Shown piece by piece: positions 10,760-24,135 of a stretch of DNA of 64,000 bases. Numbering within the stretch: position 1 is the first letter of the stretch; each line of letters starts with the position of its first letter. Under the pieces are notes generated by a model. It did not search any database, was not told the origin of the DNA, and was given only the letters and a program-made list of their open reading frames with translations. Source of the stretch: Nautilus pompilius (lineage: Eukaryota > Mollusca > Cephalopoda > Nautilida > Nautilidae). The stretch covers positions 806,001 to 870,000 of the forward strand of contig JACATO010000629.1 of NCBI GenBank assembly GCA_018389105.1. The letters run 5' to 3'. Position numbers and translations under genes: made by a program.

Positions 10760-13364
10760 AGAAAAAAAAATCAGTAAAGAATGATGTAGTCATAAAGTTG
10801 CTAGAAGTGAAATAAGTAAAAGCATGGAGCATCAAGACCTGCATTGAGCCAAAACACCAAGTCTTTGCAGAATAATTGAGCAACATATTTTTCAACATGG
10901 CAAGAATAATCCCAGCAAATGGCAGGTCTTTCCTGTCGGCTTTCTTTGTTACTAAATAATCATTAGGAAAAATCTAAAATATTAAGAACCAAAGAGTTAA
11001 ACACTGTAAAAAAAAGAAAAGGAAAAAAAAAGGCAACCTTTAAAAGAAGCAAACACCATTCAGAATTTAAATGCATGGCATCATTTTCATTTCTGCCAAT
11101 AAAAATGATTTGAAGTATGCAATACAACTTCACGACATGTAAGAACTAATAATCTGTTATCGACTGTATTCCATACTAATGATCTGGTCTCCACATATAA
11201 AGGTTCCATAAACATGGCTAAGCACCTATGAAATTGAATTACCAGTGTTTTCAGCCTAGAAGCTATTTCAGATCTACAAAATCAAATTATCTTCTAAGGT
11301 TCATTAAGAGGTCACCAAACAGTTAGAATAAATTTAATTTTTAAATGCCACATTTGGACTTCTCTAAATATACTTATTTTAGGTTTCTTTAACACAAATA
11401 AAAATAGTTCTATACCATAAGCAAAGAAAAAAATGCTAATAGTTCCATAAAAAATAATAAGAAAAAAGGAAAAGGAAGCATTATTGTGGTCACACAACAG
11501 TCTAAAGAAAGAGACAATGATAACTCAAGAAATCAGTCAGAATAGCTTTGCACACCTGTATATTTTCATTTCATCTAAAAGTCATTACTACAGATATTTT
11601 TTCAAACAGAATTCTTAATAAGGTGGGGATTGCACATACAACATTAATCTGCTGGTAAAATCCAATTAAAAAAAAATCTATAGTAATAATGTTTAGATTA
11701 GTTGGAATATTATTTGTGTGCTCCAAAAATTTGTAGACAATATATTTGTTAACTAGAATACCTTTGTTCGTAAATATTTAGTGGTGGTACCTGAAATTAA
11801 CTCAATTTCTTGCTATAATTTTATTCCAAATATCACCTAGTTATTATTTTAGGTTTTTCACACAGCATAGTTATTAAGTAATTCATTAAGATGCAGTTAG
11901 TTTATATAAATCTAAATAAGAAGCCACTTTATGGCAGTAAAGCATCCTTGTTAAAATCAAGCTTTGTATAATCATAGTTTAGATAACATACTTGAAATTT
12001 TCTTCTTATATTAAAACAAACAAAAAAGCTCTAGATATTGGAAATCGTTTTATTCCTGAAAATTATATAAATACTTGTTTCCTGTGCTGAAAATCAATCC
12101 ACAAACTCCTTAAGCAACAAATCCAGTTATTATTAAACCATGGAGTAGTTTTGTCAGTCACAGCGGTCATCATTACTCACTAGCATAGTTTGGTTACTGT
12201 GCAAAGAATGTTAAGGAATGTCTTGAAGATTTCAAAATAGACTGCAAATGTAAAAATAAGAAATGACTGTAATATTGATCTTCATTAGCTAAAAGGTTTA
12301 CACTGATCAACCATCCTCTTTTTTTTGGATCTATCTTTCATTTTTTTTTTTAAATATACTGAATTATCTTTTTGGTGAACCATGGCGTGAGAAACACTGA
12401 TACCGGGAATGATTCTCAAAGTTGAAAACGGAGAAACCACCAATTTCACAGAAAAAACAAAGCAAAAAGCAGACAAAATTGAATGTTACAAATTATTTAG
12501 CCATTAATCAAATTGCCTGGTGCATAATTCTGGCTCCAAAGCTATTGAAACCAAAAACTACAATTGTGCTGAACAGCTCTTCTATACACCTAATAAATGT
12601 ACCAGTGCAGAAGATGGTCAAATAAGCACATCACAGTCACTTGTCTAGTTAAGTCATCCATATGCATGTTAAATTCTACACCAACATTTTCACTTGTTTC
12701 TACCTCAAAATAAAGAGAAGATTAATGTAGTATGTTAAGAAAAAATGATAATTAATGATACTGAACTTGCCAGCCAATAAAAATAAAGGTCATAGCTATT
12801 TGGAATCATGTTTGCAGACATGCACAGTGTCCATTTTATGTGAGAAAGGTCAAGATTGGAGAAAACACACACAAAAAAAAACAAACAAGTATCCTTAACT
12901 ACTTTTTTATGCAAATAATGGTGGCCAACATTATGGATTCACCAATAAAATAATTCATTAAGCATGGAGGACAATATTTTTGAGCGACAAAAGTTGAAAA
13001 ATAGCCTTTTTTTTTAAAATCCACAACCACCATAACTTGGAAAAGAAGAAAAAACTTTAAACAAAAATATACTCATACATATAATTGTATGTACTAATAA
13101 ACTAATGTATGTATAAAATATAGGATATTTCATTCAAGTGTCAATAATTATAGGTGCTAGTGAGTGAGTATACATACATTCCAAGTCAGTTCATATGGTA
13201 GATTCATTTGATCAGCATTAGATGAAAAAATACCCCAAATTTTAAACTTTTAATCTTGAAATAAGGAGAAAATTACTAAGACATGGAAAATGATAAAACT
13301 ACAAAAAACAACAACAATAAACTATAAAGAAACTGGCAATCACAGAATATTACTTTTGCATTAC
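10760..13364. other. AT-rich intron, nothing recognised
   Basis: Long AT-rich stretch with A/T runs. No exon-like junction pair, inverted repeat or transposase motif seen. Confidence 0.5.
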
Positions 13365-13394
13365 CTTGGCAAATGCAATAATAAGATGGCATCT
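13365..13394 (-). CDS. candidate 30-nt microexon of the host gene
   Basis: On the minus strand a strong acceptor (GATTTGTTTTTTTGCAG) is followed only 30 nt later by a consensus donor (CCAAG then GTAATGC). The segment is exactly ten codons and is open in phase 0 (RCHLIIAFAK). It sits between two exons joined at phase 0 (33428-33527 and 6282-6370), so it could be included or skipped without changing frame. Short splice-like pairs occur by chance in AT-rich introns, so this is a candidate only. Confidence 0.25.
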
Positions 13395-14984
13395 CTGCAA
13401 AAAAACAAATCTTCTGCTGATAAATACATTCCAGTCAATGCAGAAGTACAACATATGCATTGTGTGCTAGTTATTTCATTATGTTGCCAATGCTCAGATT
13501 TACATGCAACAATATTTTAAAAAATACAAATAAACTTCAAGAAACATATACAACATATTTGAGCAATTTGTGAAAATATAGTTTCTTTTTTAAAAAAAAG
13601 ATTGATTTTGAATGCAGATAGCATTATCTATATACTCAACAAAATGTATTTTAAAACAGAAAAATAGCTTTTTAATAGTTCATAAAAAATTCTAATTGTT
13701 TGCTTACCACTTAGGTAATGCACTTTTTAAAAAGATTATTCAGAGAATACACAATCACTACTTCATTCCTAATCACATCAATATTCAAGAAAAAATTCAG
13801 CTGAAAAGCAGAACATTAGAAAACTAAGAGTTTATTTTCGGTGTAATCTAAGTCCATATCATGGTTTCTCCCTGTGAATGTTTTGTTAGCAAGTCACTGC
13901 TAATCCTCATATGTCAGTCTATGTTGGTCATCATCGCTGCAGACAGGAGTAAGTGTAGAACCATTCACAGCCAATCTGATGCTGATATAGCCTACATGGT
14001 TGTAGAGGGAGCAATACTATTATAGTGAAGGACAAATGAGAAGATTAACTAGCATGCTGTTCAGCTTGAAAAATTCAAGAATATTTGAGAAATTCCATAA
14101 TCAACACCTTTCTGGACTTTCCTGGTTAGTCTTTTAAAATTTAAGGAGATTTTTATTAAAAGAACATCAAACTCTTTTGTAAAACACTGCTTTGTGACAA
14201 CTTAGTGTTATTTTCTAAGGGATTTAATTAATTTAAACTTCCAACATTTTAAACATGCACAGGTGACTACCAGAGCCCTTTTATTCAAACAAAATATCTT
14301 AAACTACCGTGCATGAAAAGTTTATGAGGTAATAAGCAAAATTTTATTGGATTTTTAAGTTGCTGAAGTAGAGAAAATACATCATAAATACAAACAGCGA
14401 AATATTAAGAACTGAACAAAAGGACTTTTAAGTTTTAATGTGAAAAGATAGAGCTTATACAGGAGACCAGTTTATGAATGACCACTGACTGGTCAGGTAA
14501 CTAAACAAAAATACAAGCAAGAAGATGCAAAAATGTAAAGTGGAAAATAAAAATAAATTTCTCTGAAATAATCTGCACAGGATGTGAGACTGTATTTAGT
14601 ATTTCCAGAAAGGTATATATAGTTAGCATCTGTATAAATTAAAAAAAAAAGGGGGGGGAAAGGCTGAGTGTGCAGCACTAGCCTGCTGTAGGGAGATCAT
14701 TAGAGACTGAACCTGGTTTGGAAAAACCTTCTAAATCATCATCTCTTCTAGGTCTTGTACCAGTCTACTGGTGTGGGTTTGCTCCTACAACTAAACAGAA
14801 GAAAAAATCTGGTAGAATTTTTACATTTCCCGCTGAAGACAGATCCCACAACATGCAGGATTTCAAAGTTTTTTAGTAGTAATAGGGATTCTGCAACCAC
14901 ATCAGTGATTTTTGTTTTTTGTGTTTTGTTATAAACCAATGGCTGCAAGAGAGACAACCCTGGTGATGGGTCATAGTGCTACAT
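13395..14984. other. AT-rich intron, nothing recognised
   Basis: No coding or repeat signal beyond homopolymer runs; an A-run followed directly by a G-run lies near 14640-14660. Confidence 0.5.
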
Positions 14985-15180
14985 TTGTTCACTAAAAGGC
15001 ATTGTCAATTCTGTGCCACATGGGATCTGGCACTTGTGACTGAATCATTTTTTTCCTTAGATGCAGTAGGAAACCAGGGAGCCCAAAGGAATCCGATGCA
15101 GCCAGCTGGATGTGAGCGGGAATCAAACACAGGCTTCTAATGCTAACAGTCCAGTACTCTACCACCCTGCCACCAGCCTA
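14985..15180 (-). repeat. tRNA-derived SINE with conserved core
   Basis: At the right end, GCGGGAATCAAACACAGG (about 15116-15133) is the reverse complement of a tRNA box B. It is followed by a reversed box A near 15160-15178, so transcription would run on the minus strand. Inside, AGGAAACCAGGGAGCCC and the following bases resemble a GGAAACCxGAGxACCxGGAGGAAACCCAC block found in SINEs of many animals. The left part is degenerate. Confidence 0.6.
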
Positions 15181-16280
15181 ATGAATTAACTTTACAGATT
15201 TAGTTGCTGGCAAACACAAAATGAAGCAAAAACCACAACAACCAAGCAGTCCAAAATACGGTTACCATCAAAGAGTACAATTTTAATTTAAAGAAAAGAA
15301 AAACAGATGGACTTTACGAAACATTACATCTTTGTTCCTTTTAACTAAAACAAGTTTCTTCAAAAGATAAAACACTGTTAGAAAAACAAAAACAAAAATA
15401 AATCCATTTATTTTTTTAAAATATGTAGGAAGACAAAAGTGAACCTGTCATATAAATTACATAAACAGTAAAGCTAAGTCTACACTCTCTTCTTTTTTTT
15501 AAATAGACACTCATAATGTTTCTTTCACACTGTTATTTGGAACTACTAATGAAATGATGTGAACTATGAATGCAGATTATTATTACAACTATGCATTTAC
15601 AGCAGTCATTTTTCACAGACCATTTGCAAAACAATAAAAAGTTTAAAAGTGCCCTAGATATCCAAGTCTCTTCCTATGAGCCTAAAGACCAATGTAGTTA
15701 TTTATTTAATCCAAATTCAATTCAGAAATAGCACTAACAAACCAACTAAGAATTATTTCCAAAATAAAACCCACAACTAAACAAAATAATTTTTTGTAAA
15801 ATTACCTCTTTTAGTCATTAACATACCCAGAAGAAACAATAAAAATTATAAAATCTTAATGTTTACATTCACAATAAAGCTGTTATTATTCTCAAAATAT
15901 GAAGTATTCAGATTTTGTAGAATATGACATCATTACAAATAAAGCTATATACTAACTCAACTATTTTAGAGCACATTCTTTACACTTTCAGTTAAAAACA
16001 TACAAGGTTTGTTTTTATAACATTTAAACAAGGAAACACTATGTACATAGATTATCACAAAAAGCAACACACATTTCCAAGCCTGCAGTGGTTGTATAGT
16101 AAGTCCAAAAATGTTCATATTCTGGTTAACAAGGACCTGAATACTAAGGAAAAAAACCCAAAAATGACATTGCATGTACAACATGTAATGGTACAGTTAT
16201 CTTCTCTGGAATTGAGTAACCTTAGAAATTCATGTGTAAATCAACTCTCCCACTTAATGAACATACAGCTTTGCATAAGA
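15181..16280. other. AT-rich intron, nothing recognised
   Basis: No supported feature; the open frame on the plus strand from 16041 gains transposase-like content only from about 16280. Confidence 0.5.
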
Positions 16281-16717
16281 CCCATTACTACTTTCTCTAT
16301 AAATAAGGCAGCTAAGACCATCAGAATGATTCAAGGATGGATCACAAAGACTGTCATTGCCTCCAAGTACAATGTTAATCACAATGTCATTTCCAGAATA
16401 CTACCAAAGAAGGTACTATCAGATTGGCCAGTTCATGAAGATACATCATTCAGGTCAACCAATGTTACTATTACCAAAAGAAACAGGTTTTGAATAGCAC
16501 AATCTCTCCAGAATGATCTCCAAAGAGCATTCCACCATAAGATTTTGACATACAGCTTACAACAGGGTCCATGCTATAGTATATAGTCCAGACTACTACT
16601 GCTGATTAACCCTCTAACAAAACAACTTCACAGCTATGCATGAAATGGATAACACAACAATGGAACTGCAAGTTAAACTAACTACTGGCAGTGTTTTGTT
16701 CACTGATGAGACGAGAT
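16280..16717 (+). pseudogene. Tc1-like transposase relic
   Basis: Plus strand. The translation includes AAKTIRMIQGWITKTVIASK and then YNVNHNVISRI, matching the N-terminal helix-turn-helix of Tc1 transposases (AxGMLxxGxSxxxVAxxFxVxxSxISRL). Further on LTYSLQQG and finally VLFTDETRS appear, the last being the FTDESRF motif with the first catalytic Asp. Several stops and frameshifts separate these blocks. The relic stops abruptly at 16717, exactly where a hAT-like terminus (CAGGGTCAGCAAC) begins, so the rest of the transposase was probably displaced or lost through that insertion. Confidence 0.65.
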
Positions 16718-18480
16718 CAGGGTCAGCAACTTTTCAAGGGTGATGTACTGGATTACACTTTGTTCTCCCAATTTAAAGGTTAAGCATGCTGGTAGAGTTT
16801 AGACCACAATGACTGCATTTTGCAAACAGACAGTAAGAACAAATATTCCAGCCATAAGTGCAAATCAAGTTTAAATCAATTGAAACATGATGCTTTTACT
16901 TTAATGGTAATCACTCCAAACATCCCTCTGTTAGATTGGAAAGTCCTTGTTAGTAGTTAGAGGAATCCTTGCTTCTGCCTCCCTTGAGTCAGACTTTCAT
17001 TATCAGGTGTGTACTTGGATACTTTCAGGCGCACACAGGCTTCTGAGTGATCAGTCATCAGTCTGCTGTATGTGTGAAAATGTCTGCTCACAAAGGTATG
17101 TGAATTAAGGCTGACAGCTTGGCAAAATCAGTTTTTTCCAACCCGTTTTAATTTCTCAAGAAGTAAAGCCCAGCAGGTCCAAATAGAGGCCCAGAATTTT
17201 TTCCTTTAGTTTCGAGTTCAGTCCACAAATTTCGGCAGCATTTCAAATTATTCAGTGTTTATACACTGAAACAAAGACGTGTCCAGGTCACTCTTGTCCT
17301 TGTTGAAATGGTCAGGCTTAACATTCAACGATAGCATTGGTCCAGATAGTTGTAAATCTTGAAACCTCAGAAAACTCAGATTCCAGTGCTTACAAGAACA
17401 ACCCAGTCTTATTGACATCAACAGTGCAGTGTGATGATAACTCTTTGAGATGAGGAAAGTAACAATATGAAAATATCCCTGGAAAAACCTCCAGTTTGCA
17501 AGAAATGACTTAAAGCTTTCATGCAGATGCAAAACTGTTTGTCCTGGCCTCTGTAAGCAACGATCACAAACAAGCTCTCCAACCTCTCATTATCCAGTTC
17601 AGTGTAGTTTTGTCCTTTTTTTTAAATAAATCTTCTTGATAGTATCAAGGTATATTACAAAATGATTCAACACTTTGCCACAACTAAGCTAGTGGACATT
17701 ACCATAAAGATGAATGTCTGTACATGCACAGTTCATTTCTTCCAACAGAATTTTAAACTCTGTGAAGTACAGCCAAGCAAGAAACAAGGAAATTCACAAT
17801 TCTCAGTACAGTAGCCATTACAGTATTAATTTGGGAATCTCAGATTTTCTCAGAAGACTTTCTTGGTGAAAGATCCAGTAAAATTTAACGTTTGGATGGT
17901 CAATATTTTATCCTATTCTTTCCCACCATAGTAAGTACAAAAATCTCTCTATGAAACTTGTCTTTTCAAAATGTTTAATAAAAGCTTTCACAATGGCTTC
18001 AGCTTTTATTATTTCATACAGCAGTTGCAAGCAACAAAGTTCCCTTCCTATTACACCTAATTTTGAAGCAAAGTATCTCACAATAATGACAAAACCATTA
18101 ATATCAATGCTTTCATCTATTGCTACTGAAATTCTCAAAATACTACAATGCTCCAGTTTGCTGGTCTCTGACAGCATCTACTATTTAATTTAGAAACTGC
18201 TGAACAGTTATTGCAGAGACTGGTATTTCTTATTTGAGATAAAATCAAGTCCTTGGCAAACCATTAAATACACACTCAAGGCTATTCACTACTGACAAAT
18301 ACTTCCCTTAAATACTATCTGTAAATGGCTGACCATGCTTTGCAATGTGCAGTGCAATCTTGTAGTTTCTTTCTGTAGCTTAGTTTCTGTTATTCATATA
18401 TGCGAAAATACTGGACAGGTCATGTTTAGTGAGAGCTATTTACATTCCATAGCATCTGGCTTTTAAATTTTTGGTTCATA
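16718..18480 (-). pseudogene. hAT transposase relic (ZBED/GTF2IRD2-like type)
   Basis: Minus strand, many stops and frameshifts. At about 18312-18367 it encodes NYKIALHIAKHGQPFTDSI, matching the S-Y-x-I-A-x-x-I-A-K-x-G-K/Q-P block of hAT transposases. About 200 nt later, ISVAIDESIDINGFVIIVRY carries the first catalytic Asp (DESTD motif). Still later SFLANWRFFQ and LSFLRFQDLQ correspond to the helical region of ZBED5-like hAT proteins. The low-coordinate end carries CAGGGTCAGCAACTTTTCA (16718), a typical hAT terminus. The matching terminus at the other end was not identified. The C-terminal dimerisation domain is not visible. Confidence 0.65.
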
Positions 18481-21254
18481 TGCATGACCACATTTTAGTC
18501 AGTTTTAGCTATTGCATAACCATATAATGGCAAGCAGTTATTTAGTTGTCAGTGCAAAAGTCATTATACCTGCCAGCATCCTGCCATGTTTACAATCATT
18601 TCATTATCCACTTAGTTTTCATCTTCAAAATGATTCATTAACCAGTGACCATTTCTGGAGTGGCATTTAAAAAAGTGATTTTGTCCAGCCAGATACTGCC
18701 ATTAGCATGTATGCCAGAGGTTGCAAACCTCTAACCTAAATTTTGTCTAGACATCAACATGTATAAGCCATTTTCTGGAGATCAGCTGGGAAATAATATA
18801 CTGTCATTAGGTAGAATGATCAATTTGGTTTGGGTAGTCTAATATGGGCTAGCATTCAAGCTGGCTAAAGAATTGGTCTTTCATCGAGATTATCACACTT
18901 ACAGTAGTCATCCCTCTAGCCCATTGGCAACTATTTCTTTATTGGTGTCAACCGTTAAAATCTCCAAATTCAACTTTGGTTGTATATGCTTGGAACATCC
19001 TATGGAGCAGTGCTTGTAGTTGGAAAGTTCACCCACAGTCTCTTGATTACCTCAAAGTAGCTCTGGTTGAAGAATAGCACAACATCAAACAATGACAGTT
19101 GGATCATTTGACTTGGTCAATGCCAAGATGTGCACAAGCTTGTATTTGGGTCAATGGTGGTCACATTTTAAAGCTTTTTCTGCCAACATCAATTTGTCTA
19201 TGATCATTTATAGACTGGTGTCATTGCCATTTTACACTCTCATTTCAGACAGACAGTCATTTTGTTTTCATTGAACAATTTAATTTATCTTCCTCTGGCA
19301 TCAAGTATTTTTATGCAAAGTTTAGGTGAATATGCAGAGCCTCTTCAATTAAAATATGAACAAGTATAAATGTACCATACAAGCACTGAAAGCTTGGAAA
19401 TGTTAGTTACTTATTTTCTGGGGAAAAGTATAAATAATATTTTTTATAGTGCAGTTTATACTATTTTTTAAATAATAAACTACTACATTCCTTATAAAGG
19501 CAAAAAGACAGCTAAAAAGCATGTCCATTTATTTAGTTATTGAAAGTTCCTCACCATTTGGTATAGATGCAATTTAAAAAAAAAAAATTTCTCTACATTT
19601 TTCTGCCATTAGGAAAACATTTTTTAAACTGAGTAAATCAATAAGACAGATATTTTCTACCAGGAATCAAAATGTAGCAGCTAATTCAGAAGTGTTAACA
19701 TAGGCCATGCACGGATGCAAAGGGCAGACAAATGACATGCAGGGTGTCTGAGATGATTACAGACCTTGAAAAGCAAAACAGAAGTTTTTTTAATAAATAT
19801 GGAAACAAAAATAACAAACTAAAATTGACATGCGTAATAAAATATTTATTTAAAGGGAAGTTTGAAACAAATTTTTAGCTGTGAAAATATGAGAAAATAT
19901 TTTGGAGCTACAAACGACTGAAAAACAAGTCTAAGGCAATAGCTATTATGCCCAGAGAGAGGTATGATTTATCAAGCTTTCACATAAATCAGGCTGAAAA
20001 ATAATGTGGTTAATAATTATTTATAATTTTGAAAAACTTTATTCTATATAGGGTTAATAAAATGTGATCAAAATAACTTCTAAAATAAGATGTACGATAA
20101 GCAAGGTTGCTATTACACTAGGAAAGTTAAAATGAAACCAGTCTGAATATGATTATAGTGATGATTTTCCAGCCAGGTTTAAGATGAACACCCCTTGTGT
20201 GCGCGCGTGTGCGTATATATATACATGAGAGATAGAGAGTAATGAACATAATTGTAAATGCATCAATAAAATAATAATGAAGCAGATATTTTAAAAAGTC
20301 TGTAATAAATGTTCAAATATATTCTTTTTTTAGTCATTTATGAAACTGCCAACAAAAAAACAAACAAAAAAAAACCGATCACAAAAGAATTTTGTTAATT
20401 GGTTAATTTAAAGGAACTCCATTCTTGCAGGCTGAGACCTAAATTACATAATCCTACAGGAATAAAGCTGCTGCTTCAGTTGTTCAGTTTTCTTAACTGA
20501 CTGTGCTTAATTTAGCATCATATGTACAATAACTAAAGGATTCCATTAGTCAGCTTTGATATTTGTATTTGGAAAGGAAGAGGGATAATAAGTTTAATTT
20601 AAAATGTCTATTTAAAAGGCTTTATCAATAATGGGAATGCCTTGGTTATATTAACAAAATTCTCATTCTATGTTTATAGAATGTAAATAGATTTTAATTG
20701 CATTTTACCTGGATGCATAGATCGACTCCTAGATCCAATAAAGTTGTGATTTATTAAAATATTAATGTAACCTTGATTAGAAATTTGTTTCCCCAAACTA
20801 TTTATAGCCAAATTTGAAGCTTAGTAGCTAAAGTGTAGCTTGACCTGAGATAAAGTGTCTTCACAAATGTGATGATGTAAGTCAACTTAAACTTGGTGAG
20901 AGAAAGCCAGGATTATCCAGAGGTAATCCATTCAAAAGGGGCTGGCACAGAAGATAAACTATGCAGATACCATAGACAACAAAACCTAAACATGATTAAA
21001 GCATCAATTTTCATTGCCGGGTAAGTTATAAATTGTTAACTATCAGTCTTTTGGTTTATATATACATATATATTTCAGAGGTGGTATCATAATACATTCA
21101 TCTTGACCAATGTAAGATGAAAAATTAATTCATAAAATTAACCTTAAAATATGGAGAAAATAAGTATAAAGCATAAAAATGAATAGAGGAAAAAAGTGTG
21201 AAAATATATGAATAATTAATAGAGAAAGCTTATGACTGAATCTCTCTCTCTCTC
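18481..21254. other. intron, no supported gene
   Basis: The part 18660-19270 is less AT-rich and may be further transposon debris. AGAGGTTGCAAACCTCT at 18717 resembles a hAT terminus, but no partner was found. Beyond 19300 the sequence is plain AT-rich, with a mixed GT/GC/AT/GA microsatellite at 20195-20242. Confidence 0.4.
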
Positions 21255-21545
21255 TCTACCTGGGTACATGAGTTTGTTTATAATGTAGCAGCTGCTGCTC
21301 CCAAAAGGAACCAAACTTTCAGGTAGCAAGCAACGTAACCTGTGGAGTCAAGGGATATCTGACAGAAAACTCTTACCAGTCACACTGGCAGAATCATCCA
21401 CCAACCAGCTAATAACCAGGTAACTACTAGGTTAAAAAAGGTATTTGGAGTAAGAAAACTTGCCTAATTTTGCACTGCATGAGAAATGAACCTAGGTCTT
21501 CTTGACTGCAGTTGAGCATGCTATCTACCATGTTATGGAACCCCA
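21240..21545 (-). repeat. tRNA-derived SINE
   Basis: A (TC)n run at the left is followed by a body containing CACCAACCAGCTAATAACC (shared in form with the copy at 57.8 kb). The tRNA-like head at the right is reversed: box B complement GAAATGAACCTAGGTC at about 21483, then AGCATGCTATCTACCATG toward the 5' end. Orientation is minus. Confidence 0.5.
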
Positions 21546-23859
21546 ACGCATACACTTTTGTGCAGCCACATAATAGAAAAATGGCAAATTCAAATATTCT
21601 TTATTAAGCCATTATAATTTATAAATTTACAATTTCACTGTATTAAAAATTTATTTCAATATCACTTTTGCTGGGTGGTGTTTGTTATTGTAATGTGATA
21701 CCCATTAGACTGACAGAATATATTCATATATGTAAGCCTTGCAAGAGGGCAAAAATAGTTAAAACAAAATTAACCCATGCTCCACCGCTATCTGTTTAAT
21801 ATTCAATTAGAGATTAAAAGCAATAGACATACCTGAAATAATGTTTAAAATATATTAAATAACAAACTTTTCTTGTATGATTCATTAGTGTTTAGCATAT
21901 TTTTCAAAACCCTGGACAATTACTTCCATTTTTTTCAAAGTATAAAGTGTTACTGAAAAGTTGGTTTACAACAATAAAATGAATATATATGCCAACATTT
22001 GTGTGCATTGGATATATAAATATATTTTTAGGGTGAGTTTGATCATGTAATTAGAGTTTCCAGCAAGTGGAGCATCATTTGGGAGAGTCAGGTGATTGAG
22101 CAGAGCATGTGTCCACCCATTTTTAAAAAAAATGTTTTAAAATTTCATTTTTTGCGCATATGTTGGATGCCAGAGATTACAATCTTATTTATAAATAATT
22201 TAATCATTGTTATTAACTTTACTCATGTATATTTAGAAATGATATAGAAATTTTTTAAAAAGTTAGTAAAAAAAATTCAAACTTTCAAGATTTTTCAGCT
22301 CTACCATCAGAAGTTTAACCTTTCAACAGTAAATAAATAAAAAACCAAACTTCTTCCCCAATAGCCTAGCACCAGCTAACATTTCTGTTGAACTGGCTAT
22401 ACATTAGTGAACAGAGTCATAATGCAAAACATTAAAGGTTAGAGTGATACAGATTTGTTGCTACAAAATGATATTAATGAGTAAGATGATGCATTTCATA
22501 GACCCTTTGTCTCAGTCTAGAGATTTGAGAGGTAGTGAGATGTAAATACACCCAAAATGATATGCAAAGGATTAAAATATTTCTAAAGCTACATTTAACT
22601 TTCTCTTTTTATCCATGTTAAGCAACACATATAATCAGATACACAAAGAATGAAAAGCCTGAAACAAATTTGATGGCATTTCTTATAGAATTTACACAAT
22701 GAATTTAATTAAAGATTCATTAGTAGCTACTGCTCTAAAAATAAGACATGCTCTGTGAGGGCCTACAGACTTTGTCAGCTTCAGATGTTTCCACAGGGGT
22801 AGATAATGAATGAAACAACATTATACAGCAGCAAGATTTTCTTGCTGTACATTGGGCTGCACAAGTTCCATCAATTGAGGTAACTGCACAATGTAGGAGC
22901 AATGCTTACCATCAACATAATGCTTCGCTCTTTCCCTATTTAAAGTTGCTTAACTGTTTTGGATACAATTTTTTTGGAAAAATATCTGTGATGCCTTAAG
23001 TAGACTATCTGTATGCCAAAGCAAACATTGTAACTCTACTAAATGGCACATGGCATCACAGTGCTAAATCAACACCCACAGTTTGGCCATAAAGTCCCAA
23101 GTTTCTGGCAATCTTAACCAATAAAATTCAAGCCTGTAATTTCCTAATGACAATGTTGCAGTTATCTGCAAACAACCTGGACACACTGTGATAAACAGAT
23201 TCAGTAAAAAGTACCAGTCTCCTCACTTGTATACACCTCATCCTGATTTAATACTAGTATCCCACAGGTCAGAATAAAACAGAAAACCCCCCCAAAGTTT
23301 CTGTCTTTAAACAGTTAAAATGTCTTCACACTGTCAATCAAGACTTAACATATTACACCTTCAACAAGAGTATTATTAAATGATAATTTAATCTCTCCTT
23401 TCTTAGTGAGTACGTGTGTATTATACATTATAAATTCTCTTTGTAAGTGATTAAGACATCTCTAAAAATAAATTTTAAAAAGCAACTTTTAAAAGATGAT
23501 AAAAGAAAAGAAAGTTTACTATATTTATCCATCATATGTTAAACAATTACAAAAAATCCCCAGGAAATGATCTCAAAATCCACATCTTTATGGTCTGTTA
23601 AATAATTTCTTAAACTATCTCTTAACAATTTCCAAGATTCTTTAAACACTTAAAAATTTTATTTTCATGAGCTGTGTAGATATATGAATGCATATCTAAT
23701 TTTAAAATGTACACAAAATTAAAATGAAAAGTTAAAGTAATAATTTTGTTTTTTATTATTTCAAAAATCAGCAAGCAACCTACTGATAAAAATTCTAAAA
23801 TCAATATGCAATTTAATTTTTCACAGAAACTCCTTCAAGTCTTCTCAACAGAAAAAATT
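21546..23859. other. AT-rich intron, nothing recognised
   Basis: No supported features. The moderately complex block 22740-22960 has a donor-like GGTAAGC on the minus strand at about 22915 but no good acceptor partner. Confidence 0.45.
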
Positions 23860-24135
23860 ATGCACTTTTTAAATGAAATAAAATCATGCATTCTCACAGC
23901 ATGTACTTTTTAAATGATAAACTAATGCATCTTAAAATTATGTACTTTTTAAAAAATCCATTAATGTATGATGGACTTATGTGCATGACAAAGTTACGTA
24001 CTTTTTAGGAAATAAGCCAATGAATCTTGAAGCTATGTATCTTTTTAGAGAGTACATCAATGTAGCTTGAAATTATGTACATTTTTGGAAATAAACTAAT
24101 GCATCTTGAAACTGCATACATTTTTTAGACGAATG
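23860..24135. repeat. minisatellite, unit about 39 bp, seven degenerate copies
   Basis: Units of the form ATGTACTTTTTAAATGATAA then ACTAATGCATCTTGAAATT begin at 23860, 23901, 23940, 23996, 24035, 24075 and 24114. The spacings are 41, 39, 56, 39, 40 and 39; the third unit carries extra bases. Copies differ by several substitutions, so the array is old. No coding role is apparent. Confidence 0.85.

Noticed and set aside
14985-15180. tRNA gene
   Set aside because: Box A and B resemblance is clear, but the stems do not pair well and the unit continues into a SINE core; the same holds for the other tRNA-like heads.
23860-24135. CRISPR-like array
   Set aside because: Repeats are contiguous, degenerate and have no unique spacers; the context is an animal genome.
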